Origin: Ilumatobacter fluminis
Lineage (GTDB): Bacteria > Actinomycetota > Acidimicrobiia > Acidimicrobiales > Ilumatobacteraceae
DNA: 64,000 bases
Assembly: GCF_004364865.1 (NCBI RefSeq)
Contig: NZ_SOAU01000001.1
Span: 4,434,001-4,498,000 of the forward strand
Reading direction: 5' to 3'
Part shown: positions 16,501 to 25,700 of the stretch, piece after piece
Layout of the letters: each line of letters opens with the position of its first letter
How positions within the stretch are numbered: position 1 is the first letter of the stretch
Program-made: the position numbers and the translations under genes
Notes under the pieces: generated by a model
What the model was told of the DNA's origin: nothing
Databases searched by the model: none
Seen by the model: the letters and a program-made list of their open reading frames with translations, nothing else

Positions 16501-19500
16501 GCGTCGGCGACGACGGCCACGTCGATCGGGCCGTCGGTGGCGACGTGGCGACCCTCGGTCGGGGATGCGATCGCTGCGTTCAGGTCTGCGGCCACGCTGC
16601 CGCCGTCGACGACGTCGTCGATGGTGGTGCAGTTGCCGAACACGTCGCACGCCGCCACGTGGACGTCGGTCTGCGGGCCGCGCTCCCATCGGGTGAAGGT
16701 GGTCGTCATCTGCTCGAGCAGAGGAAGGTCGGGGAACTCGGCTTGGACCGCTGCGTCGGTGCGATGGACCCGAATCGGTGGTGCGGTCGAGCCGCCGTCG
16801 CAGTCGAACGAGTCGGGGTCGAGGAACAGGTCGGTCGCCTCGCAGTCGAAGCGGACCTCGAACCGGGTACCGCCTGTGTGCGTCGACCCGGTGGGTGTCG
16901 CGCTGGACACCAGGCGGGGAGCCGTGGTGTCGATGACTCCCCTCCAGACATTCGGGCGTACGGCTCGGTTGCCGAGTGCGTCCGTGGCGCGCACGTCGAT
17001 CTGGTACGAGTCCTCCAGGTCGTCGCCGATGTCGAAGGTCCACGTCGTCTCGGTGACGCCCGGACCCGACTCAGCCAGGTCGACCGGGGTCCAGGTCGGC
17101 GGTTCGGGGAGGTCGTCGACGGTGGCGCCGTCGGGCAGGGCGAGCAGGGTGTCCAGCGGGGTGAACGAGATCTCGACCGTCGTGACACCGGCGCCGTCGG
17201 CATCGGTCACCTCACCGGCGAGCTGGAGCACGTCGCCGCCGGCGATCACCCGCCGGGCCGCGTCCCGCTCGCCAACGGCCGCCTCGGGTGCGTTGGCGTC
17301 GAGGTGGACGACGGCAGCGGGTTGGTCGTGGAGGGAGACGTTCCCGACGGCGTCGGTGGCGCGCACCCGCACGTCCCACGGGCCGGACACGTCGATCGCC
17401 GTGGCGGAGAAGCGGTAGTCGATCTGCCACCGCTCGCCGTCGAATGTCGCCGGCTGCCAGTCGTGCTCGGTCGCGGTGTCGGTCGAGGGTGCGGGCACGA
17501 GTTGGACCTCGACGCCGTCGTCGGCGATGCCGGATGCTGCGTCCTCCGCTGAGCCGGTCAGCGAGACGACCGGTGCTCCAGTCGACGGGTCGGTGTCGGG
17601 CGCGATCGGCGTGGCCGGCACGGCGTCGAGGGCGACCTCGGGCGCGACGCCGTCGGCGACGACGGTCCGTCGGACGGTGCCCACGTTGCCGACGGCGTCG
17701 GTGGCCCGCACGCGGACGACAGACGGTCCGTCGTCCACGGGCAGCGCGTACGACCAGGTGTCGAGTCCCTCGGCGGCGTGGAACGGTCCGTCGTCCACGC
17801 TGACCTCGACGCTGACGACGCCGGCACCGATATCGGTCACGCCGCCACTCAGGATGAAGGTGCCGGGAAGGCTCTCGGAGCCACCGGGCACGGTGTCGGG
17901 CAGCGGTGCAACCGACACGTCGGGCAGGGCGCCGTCGACTCGGAGTTCGAGCTGTGCCGACGCTCGCAGCAGGGCGACCGGGTCGTGCGGCGTGAGCGTG
18001 AGTTCGGCCCATGGGAACCGGTCGGCGTCGCCGGTGTCGACTCCCTCGACGCCGACGAGGATGCAGCGGTCGAGCGGCGTGCGGTTCGTGAGTGCCGCGA
18101 TCTCGCCGGGCGCGAGCGCCCGATCGAACATGGTGAAGTCGTCGATCAGGACGCCGTCGCCACTGATCCCGAGAGCGGCCGGGTCGGGTGTCCCCATCGC
18201 GAATCCGTCGACCCAGGGCTGCCCGTCGACGGTGATCGACCCGGTGCCGGCCTCCGTCCGCGTGACGACGATGTGGTGCCACTCGCCGTCCCACGGTCGG
18301 ATGCGGTCGATGCTGTTGCCGAACTCGCTCCGGCCGATTCCGCCCGCCTGCCAGGTCACACGGTCGCCGCTGATGTCGAAGAACTGACTCGCCTGCGAGT
18401 CACGGATCGTCAGCGTGCGGACGATCGGGTTCGAATCGGGGTCGCTCCGGAACCAGATCGACAGGGTCACGGCTTCTCCGGCCGGGTTCGGCAGTTCGAG
18501 ACGATCCGGTGTATGGAGGAGTGCCGCGAAGTCGGAGTTCGTCGCAGGGGACGGGGCGAGCCCGGCCGCCGGGAGCGAACCCGATGAGTTCATCGCATGG
18601 TTCCCGAGACGCGAGGAGTCGACGAACTCGGTCGCGCCGGGCAGATCGTCGAAGCGCAGATCGACGACCGGCGTCGAGTCGCCCGACGCACAGGCGAGCG
18701 AGTGGCCGACCGCGAAGTCGGCGTCGAGCCTGACGAGTTCCCCGGGCGTCGCAGGGCCGGTCGGATTCCCCCGCGGCGACTGCGTCGTGAGGAAGTAGGC
18801 GTCGGAGAAACGCCCGACGAGCAGGTCGGCGTTGTCGGGACCGACGTACCGAGTGCCGATCAGCCAGCCACCGGACCCGGGGATCCGTGCGACCACCGGA
18901 GTCGCGAGCTCGTTCGCGTTGCCGGCGCCGAGCATGATCACCCGTCGGGTGCCGAGCGCTGCCGAGACCTGGTCGGCGTCGGCCTGGAACCAGGTGGCCC
19001 ACACACCGTCGAAGTCGTGATGGACGGCGGTCGCCACTCCTGTCTGCGTATCGATGGCGACATCGACCTCGGCGGTCGCGCTCGAGCTCCACGACAACGA
19101 CTTGACGGTGGTCCAGTTCGCTCCCGACGGCACACTGCCGGCGGTGACGATCACGGGTCGGCGCCCGCGGGCCCAGGCGACGTCGAGGATCGGGATTGGG
19201 TCGGACCGGTCCTGGACGAACGGCGCTTCGAGTGTTTGCACGCCGCCGTCCGGTGTGCCGGTGCGGTCATAGCGTTGGCCGAGGAGGTGGACGTCGACCC
19301 GACCGTCGGCGCGATCGGTGGTGCTGGTCCACACGACGAAGAATCGGTCGCCGTCACTGGCGATCGCCGGGGCGAGATCGTGCACCGTCGGGCCGACGCC
19401 GCGGATGCCGAACTGCGACCGCGAGATGCTCGTCACCCCGTCGGTGATGGCCGCCGCGAGTCGATCCTCCTGACCGTTCACGGCGGCGACGCCGGCCTTC

Positions 19501-22500
19501 AGTGTGTAGTTGACGACCACTTCGTCGCAGTTGTTGGGGCACCCCGGGAACTCGAACGTCGCGTCGTAGGTACCGGGGCCGTCGACCGACCCGAACGCGA
19601 GTTCCAGCAGACCGAGCTGGCCGGAGGGATGCCGGTGCAGGAGCGGCTTGCAGTTGGTCGACTCGGGCGGGTTGCTGTCGCAGTCGACGAGGTCGGCTCG
19701 ATCCTCACCGTCGGTCTCCACCAAACCCACATACCCGAAGCCGCACAGATCGGTCTGACGGTTGATCGTTGTGGTTGACCCGTCGTTCAGCGACCCTGGA
19801 CCGTCGGCCACCGAGTGCCAGAGCTGTTCGAACTCGGAGAGGTGGAACCCGGCGGAGGTTCGGTTGAGGTAGACGCCGATCTCGAGGTCGCCGTTCTGGT
19901 CGCTCGCGTCGTTCACGGTGATCGAGTTCACGGTGAACGCCATACAGTTCTGGGCCATCGGCCACACCGTCATGCAGTCGGCGTCGTCGGTGCACGCGGT
20001 GGTGACGCCGCCGTTCTTGCGCTGGGCCCAGTCGTCGCGCGGAGGGTCCACCGTCGTGTCCGTGTCGCGGTCGAGTTCGAGGGTCGGGTCGAAGCCCGTG
20101 CCCGGCACGCGGGGCCACACCGACCCGAATCGTTGCCCGTCGTGGGATTCGTCGACCATGGCGAAGCTGTTCTGGGTGTCGGCGCGCATCGGGGTGACCG
20201 CCACCGAGGCATACGGGTGCGATGACTCCATGGCCGTGCGGCTGGTGAGATCGAGGTCGGGCGGGAGCGGGTCCTGGATGAGACGGCCGCTCGCGACGGC
20301 TCCGATCTCGATGGTGCCGACGGCATCGGGCCACACATCGAGTTGGTCGGTCCGGACGACGGTCTGGCTGGTATCGAAGGTGTCGGGGTCGAAATCGACG
20401 AGGACGGGCAGCGGATCGTCGACGGGCGTGTCGATGTCGAGCACGCTCGGGCCGAGCGGCACGCCGGCTTCGACGGCGGTCTCGAACTCGACGGATGTTC
20501 CGGGACGGACGAAGCCGCCGGGAGCGTCCGAGGTGATCGACACGGACATGGGTGGCACGTTCGAGGATCGGGGATGGAAGGCCCGGTCGTTCTCGTCGAG
20601 CTGTCCGTCGTCGGCGAGGAACCGTTCGGCTTCGTCGTCGATGCCGTCGAGGTCGGTGTCGGGGGCCAGCGGGTCGGACGTCACCGGCACCGTTCGTCCG
20701 GTCCGGTCGAGGGTGATCTCCCACCCCTCGATCTCCTCGGCGTCGGACAGCCCGTCACGGTCGGAGTCGACGACGGCAGGGTCGGTCCCGTACCGGAGTT
20801 CGTCGGCGTCGGACAGCCCGTCACCGTCGGTGTCGCCACTCGTCGGTGAGATGGCCACGCCGCGCTCGCGCTGCGCGAGCTCGTAGTCGTCGCTCAGTCC
20901 GTCCCCGTCGGTGTCCCAGGCGGTGTCGTCGGGGTCGAGTCCGCCACTGGCGGCGGAGCGCAGGCCGTCACCGTCGAAGTCGGTCATCGTCGCGAACGCC
21001 GGGTCCCATGCGAAGCGATGTCCGCTGTCGGTCGCGGTGGTGGCGAGGAACTCGTCGATCGTCGCCGGGAAGACGTCGAAGTGGACGGGGTCGAACGAGC
21101 TGACGTTCGAACCGGTGAAGGGCTCGATGTCGCAGTTCTCGATCGAGATGTACGGGATCCAGCACTCGAGCGTCGGAACGGCGTAGGCCATGTTCAGGTG
21201 GTACTGGAACGGTCGGCCGACGCCGGCGTCGGCGAAGGTGATCGCGCCGGGTGCCCGGACGCGTCGGGTCGCCGACGTCTTCTGGAGGGTCGCCCAGAAG
21301 TACCCGTCGTCGAACGAGGACGGCGTTTCCCACTCGGCCCGCATGTCGCCGAGGCTCGCGGACAGCGTGTCGGTGTCCGGGTCCGGCGACGTCACCGAGT
21401 ACTCGAACGACGCCGACGTGAGATTGTGGGCGGAGAGGTAGCGCGGCTTCACGGCGAAGACGTTGTCCGGTCGGACGTGTCGGATGTTGGACGTCACGTC
21501 GAGCGCGACGTCCAACCGGTTGCCGACGACGTAGCCCCGACTGGGGTCACTGAGGCGGAACAGCGGCTCGTCGTCGGGCACCGTGACCGAGACGAGGTCG
21601 TCTCGGTCGAGGTCGACCAGCGGCCGGTAGGTGTACAGGAAGTCGGCGACGACCCCGATGATGCTGCCGCCGATGGTGAAGCACTGGTCGTCGACGGTCA
21701 ACCGGTCACGATCGTCGTCCGAGCCGACCTCGCAGATCAGGCTGAGGATGCCGTCGATCGCCGAGACGACCGCCACGAGCAAGGCGCCGGCGACGGTCAC
21801 GGTGAGGACGGCGAGCAGCACGATGAAGATCGACGTCGCCAACACGGTGCTGAGCGCAGCGTTGAACGCCGGGGTTCCGGCCACGATCCCGTTGCCGACC
21901 ATCTCGGCGATGAAGAACCCCCAGGTGACACCCAGCACGAGCACCGTGCCGATGGCGGTCGCCGCGGTGGTGATCCCCAGCACCTTCGAGCTGGACGTCG
22001 CCAGCCCCACCATGGTCTGTCCGAGCGGGAGCGCGGCCCGTGCCACGTTGGCGAACGGGACGAAGACGGTGAGCGAGGCGACCGTGCCGGCGACCGACGC
22101 CGCCACACCGAGCGCGATCTGCGCGTCGGGGTCGCCGTCGAGCGCGAAGGCGACGGCGACACCGACGGCGACGGCGCCGGCCACCACCGCACCGGCGAGG
22201 AGGTCGTTCCGAACGGCGCGCCGCAGCGTCGAGAGGGTCCCCCGGTCACCCATCAGTCGGTAGACCTTGGCGGCGGCATGCGCCTTGGTCGACAGCGACC
22301 GCTTCAGGTACGGGAGTGTGTTCTCGAGGTACTTGAAGTGCACCATCTGTGCGGCGGTCTTGGCTGCGCGGACACCCCCGTTCACGCGAGCCCGAAGGTC
22401 TTCGTCGCTCTCGGGCTCGTAGGGGGCGATGTTGGTCGTGGTTCCGCCCGCGTCGGTCAGGGACAGGACCGTGCTGATGCCGTTGGCGACCCCGAGGTAG

Positions 22501-25445
22501 TAGCCCATCATCACGACGTCCTGCCCCAGCGCGATGTCGGGATCGAGCGGACCGTCGACCGAAGGGTCGTGGAGCTGCGTCGGGTCGTCCGGGTCGACGT
22601 TGATGTCGGCGTACTGCGTTTGGAGCCGGTCGCCGACCTGCTCGATCGAACAGCGTGACCAGACCGGAGAGGCCGCGCTGCCACCGCAGTACGAGCTCCA
22701 GGTGATTCCTCCGATTCGGGCGCGCTCGACCCCTGGGACCAGATCGACGCGCAGGTCGTGTCCGGACCATCCGACCCGACCGTCCCCGACGCTCACCTCG
22801 TCGATGCTGACCGTCCGCGTGTCCGAGGTGTACGCCGTCATCACCAACGGCATCGGTGAGGTGGTGGGGTTCCACGCGTCGGGGGAGCCGTAGCGCGGCA
22901 GCACCCGGTCGTAGATGTCCTCGGTGACGGCACGCATGGCCTCGTCGAACGTCGCGTGGGTTCGCTCCTCGACCGAGAACACATCGGGCAGTCCGTAGCG
23001 ACCGTCGAGCGTCGTCGCCGACGCGTGGTCGAATCGGGTCGCCAGCCCGTCGACCTCCAACACGTAGACGTCCTCGCCGCCGGAGTCGGGCACGGCGGTG
23101 AGCAGGCGCTCGCTGAGCACGTCGGCCAGCGCCCAGGTCGGTCCGTTCTCGTAGACGTCGTCGTCGACCGCGGGGTCCTCGTGGATCAGCGCGGTCTGTG
23201 CGCCGTGTTCCTCGCTGACCTGGAGCCCGGTGAGGTTCCAATCGCCGGCGTAGGTGTGCACCACCTGGGGCTGGTCGTAGCGGTAGCCGTCGGCACCGCA
23301 CACCGAGTCGGTCGGCACGTCGGGGTCGGCCGGGAGCGGGTCGGGATCCTCCGGCGTGCAGGTGATGTCGTTGTCGACGCGCACGGTCCACACGAGGCGG
23401 ACGTCATGGGCATCACCCCAGGGCCAGCCGGCCTCGGGCGTCCGATACGGCATGCGGCCGCCGAACGCGACCCGCTCACCCGTTCGCTCGTCGGTGATCA
23501 AGCTCAGAGGCACGTAGGCACGCTCGGGGTCGTCCGGGTCGTCGAGCCGCACCGAATAGGGCCTGAGTGCATCCTCGTCGGGTACGACGGAGGCACCGGT
23601 GGGGAAGCCGATCTCGAGCATCGGCACCAAGCTGAGGTCGTCACGGCCGTGGTTGACGTCGCGGATCTGTCCCAGCGCGTCGTTCGGCCAGTCGAGCGGC
23701 CGGAGCGCGGCGCGGAGGTGGTCGGGGTTCGCCGGGCGGAGCTGGAACTCGACGAACATCGTCAGACCACCGGGGGTCAGGCCGTCGAGCGTGAGTGCCA
23801 GTGGATGCTCGTCGTCGAACGTGGGAGTCGCCGCCGTGAACGGCGACAGGTCGCGGTGGTCCGGGACACCGTCGCCGTCGTTGTCGGTGTCGAACAGGTC
23901 GGGGACGCCGTCACCGTCGGTGTCGGCCGGTGAGCCGCTCTCGGTGACGTCCCACTCGATCGAGTCGGGGATCCCGTCGTCGTTGCTGTCGGCCTTGTTG
24001 GGATCCGGGTACCAGACCGTGGCTCCTCCCGGCAGCGCGAACCCCTCGACCTCGGCCAGATCGAGGTGACCGTCGCCGTCGGTGTCGTCGCGGAGCGGAT
24101 CGGTGCCGATCTGGATCTCCTCGTCGTCGTCGAGGCCGTCACCGTCGGTGTCCTGCTCCAGCGGATCGGTCCCGAGTTCCTGCTCCTCGTCGTCGGGTAC
24201 CCCGTCTCCGTCGGAGTCGACCCCGCCGGCTTGCGACGGCCGATCGACGCCCGCCATCCGGTCGAGGTGTGGGTCGACGGCGAGGACGCCGTCGAGTTGG
24301 ACCTGGCGGGCGAGTTCGGCGATCCCGGCGTCGTCGGTAGTCGGCGTCGAATCGTCGGCACCGCCGCTCGCAGGGGTGTCGCCGGCGGCCGTCGACGTGG
24401 GCGCGAGCGGATCGGTGAGCAACAGACCGACGACCACCGCGACGGCCACCGCCGATCGCGTCCGGTCGGGATGGCGTCGGCAGAACACGAGCATCCCGGC
24501 GGCGAGCAGCACGACGGGGACGAGAGACGCTCCGGTCGTCAGCGGCTGCACCACGAGTCGATCGGCGATCGCCGGCGGCGTCGACTCGGCGTACCCGAAC
24601 CGCGAGAAGTCGGTGCGGAGGACGGCGGTCACGACCGAGTCGTCCACCGGCGGGAACCGAACCGACAGCTCGGTGCGGATGGGCAGACCGGTCGAGTTGT
24701 CGACCAACAGCTCCCCCGAGCCGGTCATGTCTCGGTAGTGCGCCGGGATCGCCACTGCCATGCCTGCCGACGCGCCACCGTGGTCCTGCAACGACGACGA
24801 GAGCTCGTGGGCCATGGAGGCGGCGAAGGCCGCGCCGTCGAGATCGAAGGCGTAGCGGCGTGCGTCGACACCGGGTGCGAGTCCGAGATCGACGACGTTC
24901 GTCGCACCGTGCAGGAAGCCGAGCTGGTCGCCCTCTGGTGCGAAACCGGGTGCCGCCGTCGACGACTTCTCCCACGATCCGGTACCGGTCCGCTGGTACG
25001 TCGCGCCGTCCGTCAGACGGAACCCGACCGAAGCGTCGTCGGGGTACGCGCCCGACGAGTTCGCCCACAACGCGAACTCCGACTCGGAACGATCGAGATC
25101 GGTCGTCCCCTCGAGGTGGAGATAGTCGGTGTGACTCGACGTACCCGCCGTCAGGGCCGAGGGCACCGGCGCCGTGACGGCCTCGACATCGCTGGTGAAC
25201 GCATAGGAGCCCGAATCGCGGGCTCGTTCGAAAGCAGCGGCGACGCCGTCGGGCGGCGACTGCGAATCGGCGCGCAGGGCCGGGGTGAGGAGCAGGACGC
25301 CCGACACGGCCACCATGGCCGTGACACCCCATCGGCCCACTCGCCGCGACCGGCTGCGGGTCGTCGACCTGTTCGTCGCGTCCGCCCGACGTCGCGCCCA
25401 CCCATTCCTCGACATAGGCGCTCGACGGTACGAATCGTGGCTCAT
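13569..25445 (-). CDS. Giant multidomain surface protein (about 3958 aa)
   Basis: An N-terminal hydrophobic segment (about 39-58) precedes a domain to about 300 that resembles LppX/LolA-like lipoprotein folds. Two more hydrophobic segments follow (about 303-343), then thrombospondin type-3/EF-hand-like Ca2+ repeats (DSDGDGVPDDEE..., about 403-530) and a large extracellular region. A cluster of about five hydrophobic helices lies at 1075-1240. A second set of DTDGDGLSD repeats is at about 1487-1615, and a LamG/concanavalin-like domain at about 2250-2450. Ig-like domains run from 2500 to 3250 (SVEVSVDDGPF, ATDAVGNV), followed by a cadherin-like domain (about 3333-3405), an MBG-like domain and three C-terminal modules starting RLFDTRPG, RFFDTRPG and RTFDTRAS. 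It is probably a calcium-dependent adhesin or matrix protein. The start is uncertain: ATG 25445 or 25415, neither with a good ribosome site. Confidence 0.85.
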   Translation of the reverse strand: MSHDSYRRAPMSRNGWARRRADATNRSTTRSRSRRVGRWGVTAMVAVSGVLLLTPALRADSQSPPDGVAAAFERARDSGSYAFTSDVEAVTAPVPSALTAGTSSHTDYLHLEGTTDLDRSESEFALWANSSGAYPDDASVGFRLTDGATYQRTGTGSWEKSSTAAPGFAPEGDQLGFLHGATNVVDLGLAPGVDARRYAFDLDGAAFAASMAHELSSSLQDHGGASAGMAVAIPAHYRDMTGSGELLVDNSTGLPIRTELSVRFPPVDDSVVTAVLRTDFSRFGYAESTPPAIADRLVVQPLTTGASLVPVVLLAAGMLVFCRRHPDRTRSAVAVAVVVGLLLTDPLAPTSTAAGDTPASGGADDSTPTTDDAGIAELARQVQLDGVLAVDPHLDRMAGVDRPSQAGGVDSDGDGVPDDEEQELGTDPLEQDTDGDGLDDDEEIQIGTDPLRDDTDGDGHLDLAEVEGFALPGGATVWYPDPNKADSNDDGIPDSIEWDVTESGSPADTDGDGVPDLFDTDNDGDGVPDHRDLSPFTAATPTFDDEHPLALTLDGLTPGGLTMFVEFQLRPANPDHLRAALRPLDWPNDALGQIRDVNHGRDDLSLVPMLEIGFPTGASVVPDEDALRPYSVRLDDPDDPERAYVPLSLITDERTGERVAFGGRMPYRTPEAGWPWGDAHDVRLVWTVRVDNDITCTPEDPDPLPADPDVPTDSVCGADGYRYDQPQVVHTYAGDWNLTGLQVSEEHGAQTALIHEDPAVDDDVYENGPTWALADVLSERLLTAVPDSGGEDVYVLEVDGLATRFDHASATTLDGRYGLPDVFSVEERTHATFDEAMRAVTEDIYDRVLPRYGSPDAWNPTTSPMPLVMTAYTSDTRTVSIDEVSVGDGRVGWSGHDLRVDLVPGVERARIGGITWSSYCGGSAASPVWSRCSIEQVGDRLQTQYADINVDPDDPTQLHDPSVDGPLDPDIALGQDVVMMGYYLGVANGISTVLSLTDAGGTTTNIAPYEPESDEDLRARVNGGVRAAKTAAQMVHFKYLENTLPYLKRSLSTKAHAAAKVYRLMGDRGTLSTLRRAVRNDLLAGAVVAGAVAVGVAVAFALDGDPDAQIALGVAASVAGTVASLTVFVPFANVARAALPLGQTMVGLATSSSKVLGITTAATAIGTVLVLGVTWGFFIAEMVGNGIVAGTPAFNAALSTVLATSIFIVLLAVLTVTVAGALLVAVVSAIDGILSLICEVGSDDDRDRLTVDDQCFTIGGSIIGVVADFLYTYRPLVDLDRDDLVSVTVPDDEPLFRLSDPSRGYVVGNRLDVALDVTSNIRHVRPDNVFAVKPRYLSAHNLTSASFEYSVTSPDPDTDTLSASLGDMRAEWETPSSFDDGYFWATLQKTSATRRVRAPGAITFADAGVGRPFQYHLNMAYAVPTLECWIPYISIENCDIEPFTGSNVSSFDPVHFDVFPATIDEFLATTATDSGHRFAWDPAFATMTDFDGDGLRSAASGGLDPDDTAWDTDGDGLSDDYELAQRERGVAISPTSGDTDGDGLSDADELRYGTDPAVVDSDRDGLSDAEEIEGWEITLDRTGRTVPVTSDPLAPDTDLDGIDDEAERFLADDGQLDENDRAFHPRSSNVPPMSVSITSDAPGGFVRPGTSVEFETAVEAGVPLGPSVLDIDTPVDDPLPVLVDFDPDTFDTSQTVVRTDQLDVWPDAVGTIEIGAVASGRLIQDPLPPDLDLTSRTAMESSHPYASVAVTPMRADTQNSFAMVDESHDGQRFGSVWPRVPGTGFDPTLELDRDTDTTVDPPRDDWAQRKNGGVTTACTDDADCMTVWPMAQNCMAFTVNSITVNDASDQNGDLEIGVYLNRTSAGFHLSEFEQLWHSVADGPGSLNDGSTTTINRQTDLCGFGYVGLVETDGEDRADLVDCDSNPPESTNCKPLLHRHPSGQLGLLELAFGSVDGPGTYDATFEFPGCPNNCDEVVVNYTLKAGVAAVNGQEDRLAAAITDGVTSISRSQFGIRGVGPTVHDLAPAIASDGDRFFVVWTSTTDRADGRVDVHLLGQRYDRTGTPDGGVQTLEAPFVQDRSDPIPILDVAWARGRRPVIVTAGSVPSGANWTTVKSLSWSSSATAEVDVAIDTQTGVATAVHHDFDGVWATWFQADADQVSAALGTRRVIMLGAGNANELATPVVARIPGSGGWLIGTRYVGPDNADLLVGRFSDAYFLTTQSPRGNPTGPATPGELVRLDADFAVGHSLACASGDSTPVVDLRFDDLPGATEFVDSSRLGNHAMNSSGSLPAAGLAPSPATNSDFAALLHTPDRLELPNPAGEAVTLSIWFRSDPDSNPIVRTLTIRDSQASQFFDISGDRVTWQAGGIGRSEFGNSIDRIRPWDGEWHHIVVTRTEAGTGSITVDGQPWVDGFAMGTPDPAALGISGDGVLIDDFTMFDRALAPGEIAALTNRTPLDRCILVGVEGVDTGDADRFPWAELTLTPHDPVALLRASAQLELRVDGALPDVSVAPLPDTVPGGSESLPGTFILSGGVTDIGAGVVSVEVSVDDGPFHAAEGLDTWSYALPVDDGPSVVRVRATDAVGNVGTVRRTVVADGVAPEVALDAVPATPIAPDTDPSTGAPVVSLTGSAEDAASGIADDGVEVQLVPAPSTDTATEHDWQPATFDGERWQIDYRFSATAIDVSGPWDVRVRATDAVGNVSLHDQPAAVVHLDANAPEAAVGERDAARRVIAGGDVLQLAGEVTDADGAGVTTVEISFTPLDTLLALPDGATVDDLPEPPTWTPVDLAESGPGVTETTWTFDIGDDLEDSYQIDVRATDALGNRAVRPNVWRGVIDTTAPRLVSSATPTGSTHTGGTRFEVRFDCEATDLFLDPDSFDCDGGSTAPPIRVHRTDAAVQAEFPDLPLLEQMTTTFTRWERGPQTDVHVAACDVFGNCTTIDDVVDGGSVAADLNAAIASPTEGRHVATDGPIDVAVVADAAASIRSLVVTVDGIEVERRDFADGEITSFADLIPVDVAGGHHTLELTVEDWVGATATATPVSFFADTQVPDVSFDSSPITTDDTWGLGSDVIRFDGDVSDDGTIASVEIKVDDGDWTDVIVDASGWRGALAVPDADGSALRVQVRASDLAGRSMTVSESATVDLDPDDPNFERPDTTIVSGPPGTTNSTDATFELDKLAGSNEVVAATCSLDGSDPEPCPDHWTVHGLSSGDHRVEVAAVDSSGYADLTPASWEWTVTPSGPQVEFGTPPEDPTTERTATFSFSSEPGSTFECRLDGADFEPCSSPTSVDELADGPHRFEVRSTVAGTTGTATPHVWTVIDASPVADDQHVVYGNAPTGTPIALSATDTDPVTYRIVDGPKHGILEGAGPDRTYRPVTDFDGTDEFTFQAFDGDQWSNIATVTLESGSTLTWPEPAAIVYGTPLSDDQLAAGAPVAGTVTYVPDAGTTLPAGTHTLTATFVPDDDAYAPATASVTIDVTPRPLQITASSVSHSAGTAPPAVSPIFGEFAPGDAAADLDLAPTCSSTSSDTSPVGSYVSRCTGASDPDYAIVYVDGVVTVTSPESELDAAARYVPLDPARLFDTRPGETAAGPKGAVGPDASIDVQVTGSVGVPDDAVAVVMNVTATNAAGPGYVTVYPGGEERPMASSINIVAAGQTRPNLVTVPVGADGTVSLYSLDAVDLLADVVGYYVDADAPVAAGRFVPLTPERFFDTRPGTDAPGPKGKIAPGGSIDVPVLGVGSVPDTGVAAVVINVTGTLSDAPGHLTAYPTGIDLPGTSTVNFDAAGTTAPNLAIVPIGDDGAITIYSSHGAHALGDVTGYITGPEAEPSVAGLFVPIVAERTFDTRASEPVPGPKGQVAGGDSIDVQFAGVGTIPTDAASVVLNVAGIGSRPGHLTAWERGPAQPTASTLNFVEVPVDVRANAAMLQLGVGGQISFFTLEESHILGDTVGYHLGPR

Positions 25446-25526
25446 CGGCGCGTTATCGCCGAACGGAGTGATGCACGCGGACCCGGCGATCAGTCGTTGA
25501 TGAGCGACCTCCGGTAGGAGTCGGCA

Positions 25527-25700
25527 ATGGCAGATCGGTCGACGTTCATCGTCCATCTCACGTCCGACGAGACCGTGTGGGTCGAGGTGGTGGCGACCGG
25601 TGAGGTCATCAGCGTCGCCGATCTCGACCTGGTGGGTGCGACGATCGAGCGCTGTCGATCAGAGGGGGCCGCCGTCGAGGATTTTCCCGCGAAGCGCTGA
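25527..25700 (+). CDS. Small acidic protein of unknown function (57 aa)
   Basis: Begins MADRSTFIVHLTSDETVWVE and ends EDFPAKR. AGGAG lies eight bases upstream of the ATG, and the composition (beta-strand-like FIVHL, VWVEVVATGEV, then a helix DLDLVGATIERC) looks protein-like. It is divergent from the giant surface-protein gene, and its last 42 bases overlap the 3' end of the convergent regulator gene. No family recognised. Confidence 0.6.
   Translation: MADRSTFIVHLTSDETVWVEVVATGEVISVADLDLVGATIERCRSEGAAVEDFPAKR

Noticed and set aside
21018-22658. Plus-strand open frame of 546 codons within the giant protein gene
   Set aside because: Low-complexity antisense translation caused by GC-rich third positions of the minus-strand gene.
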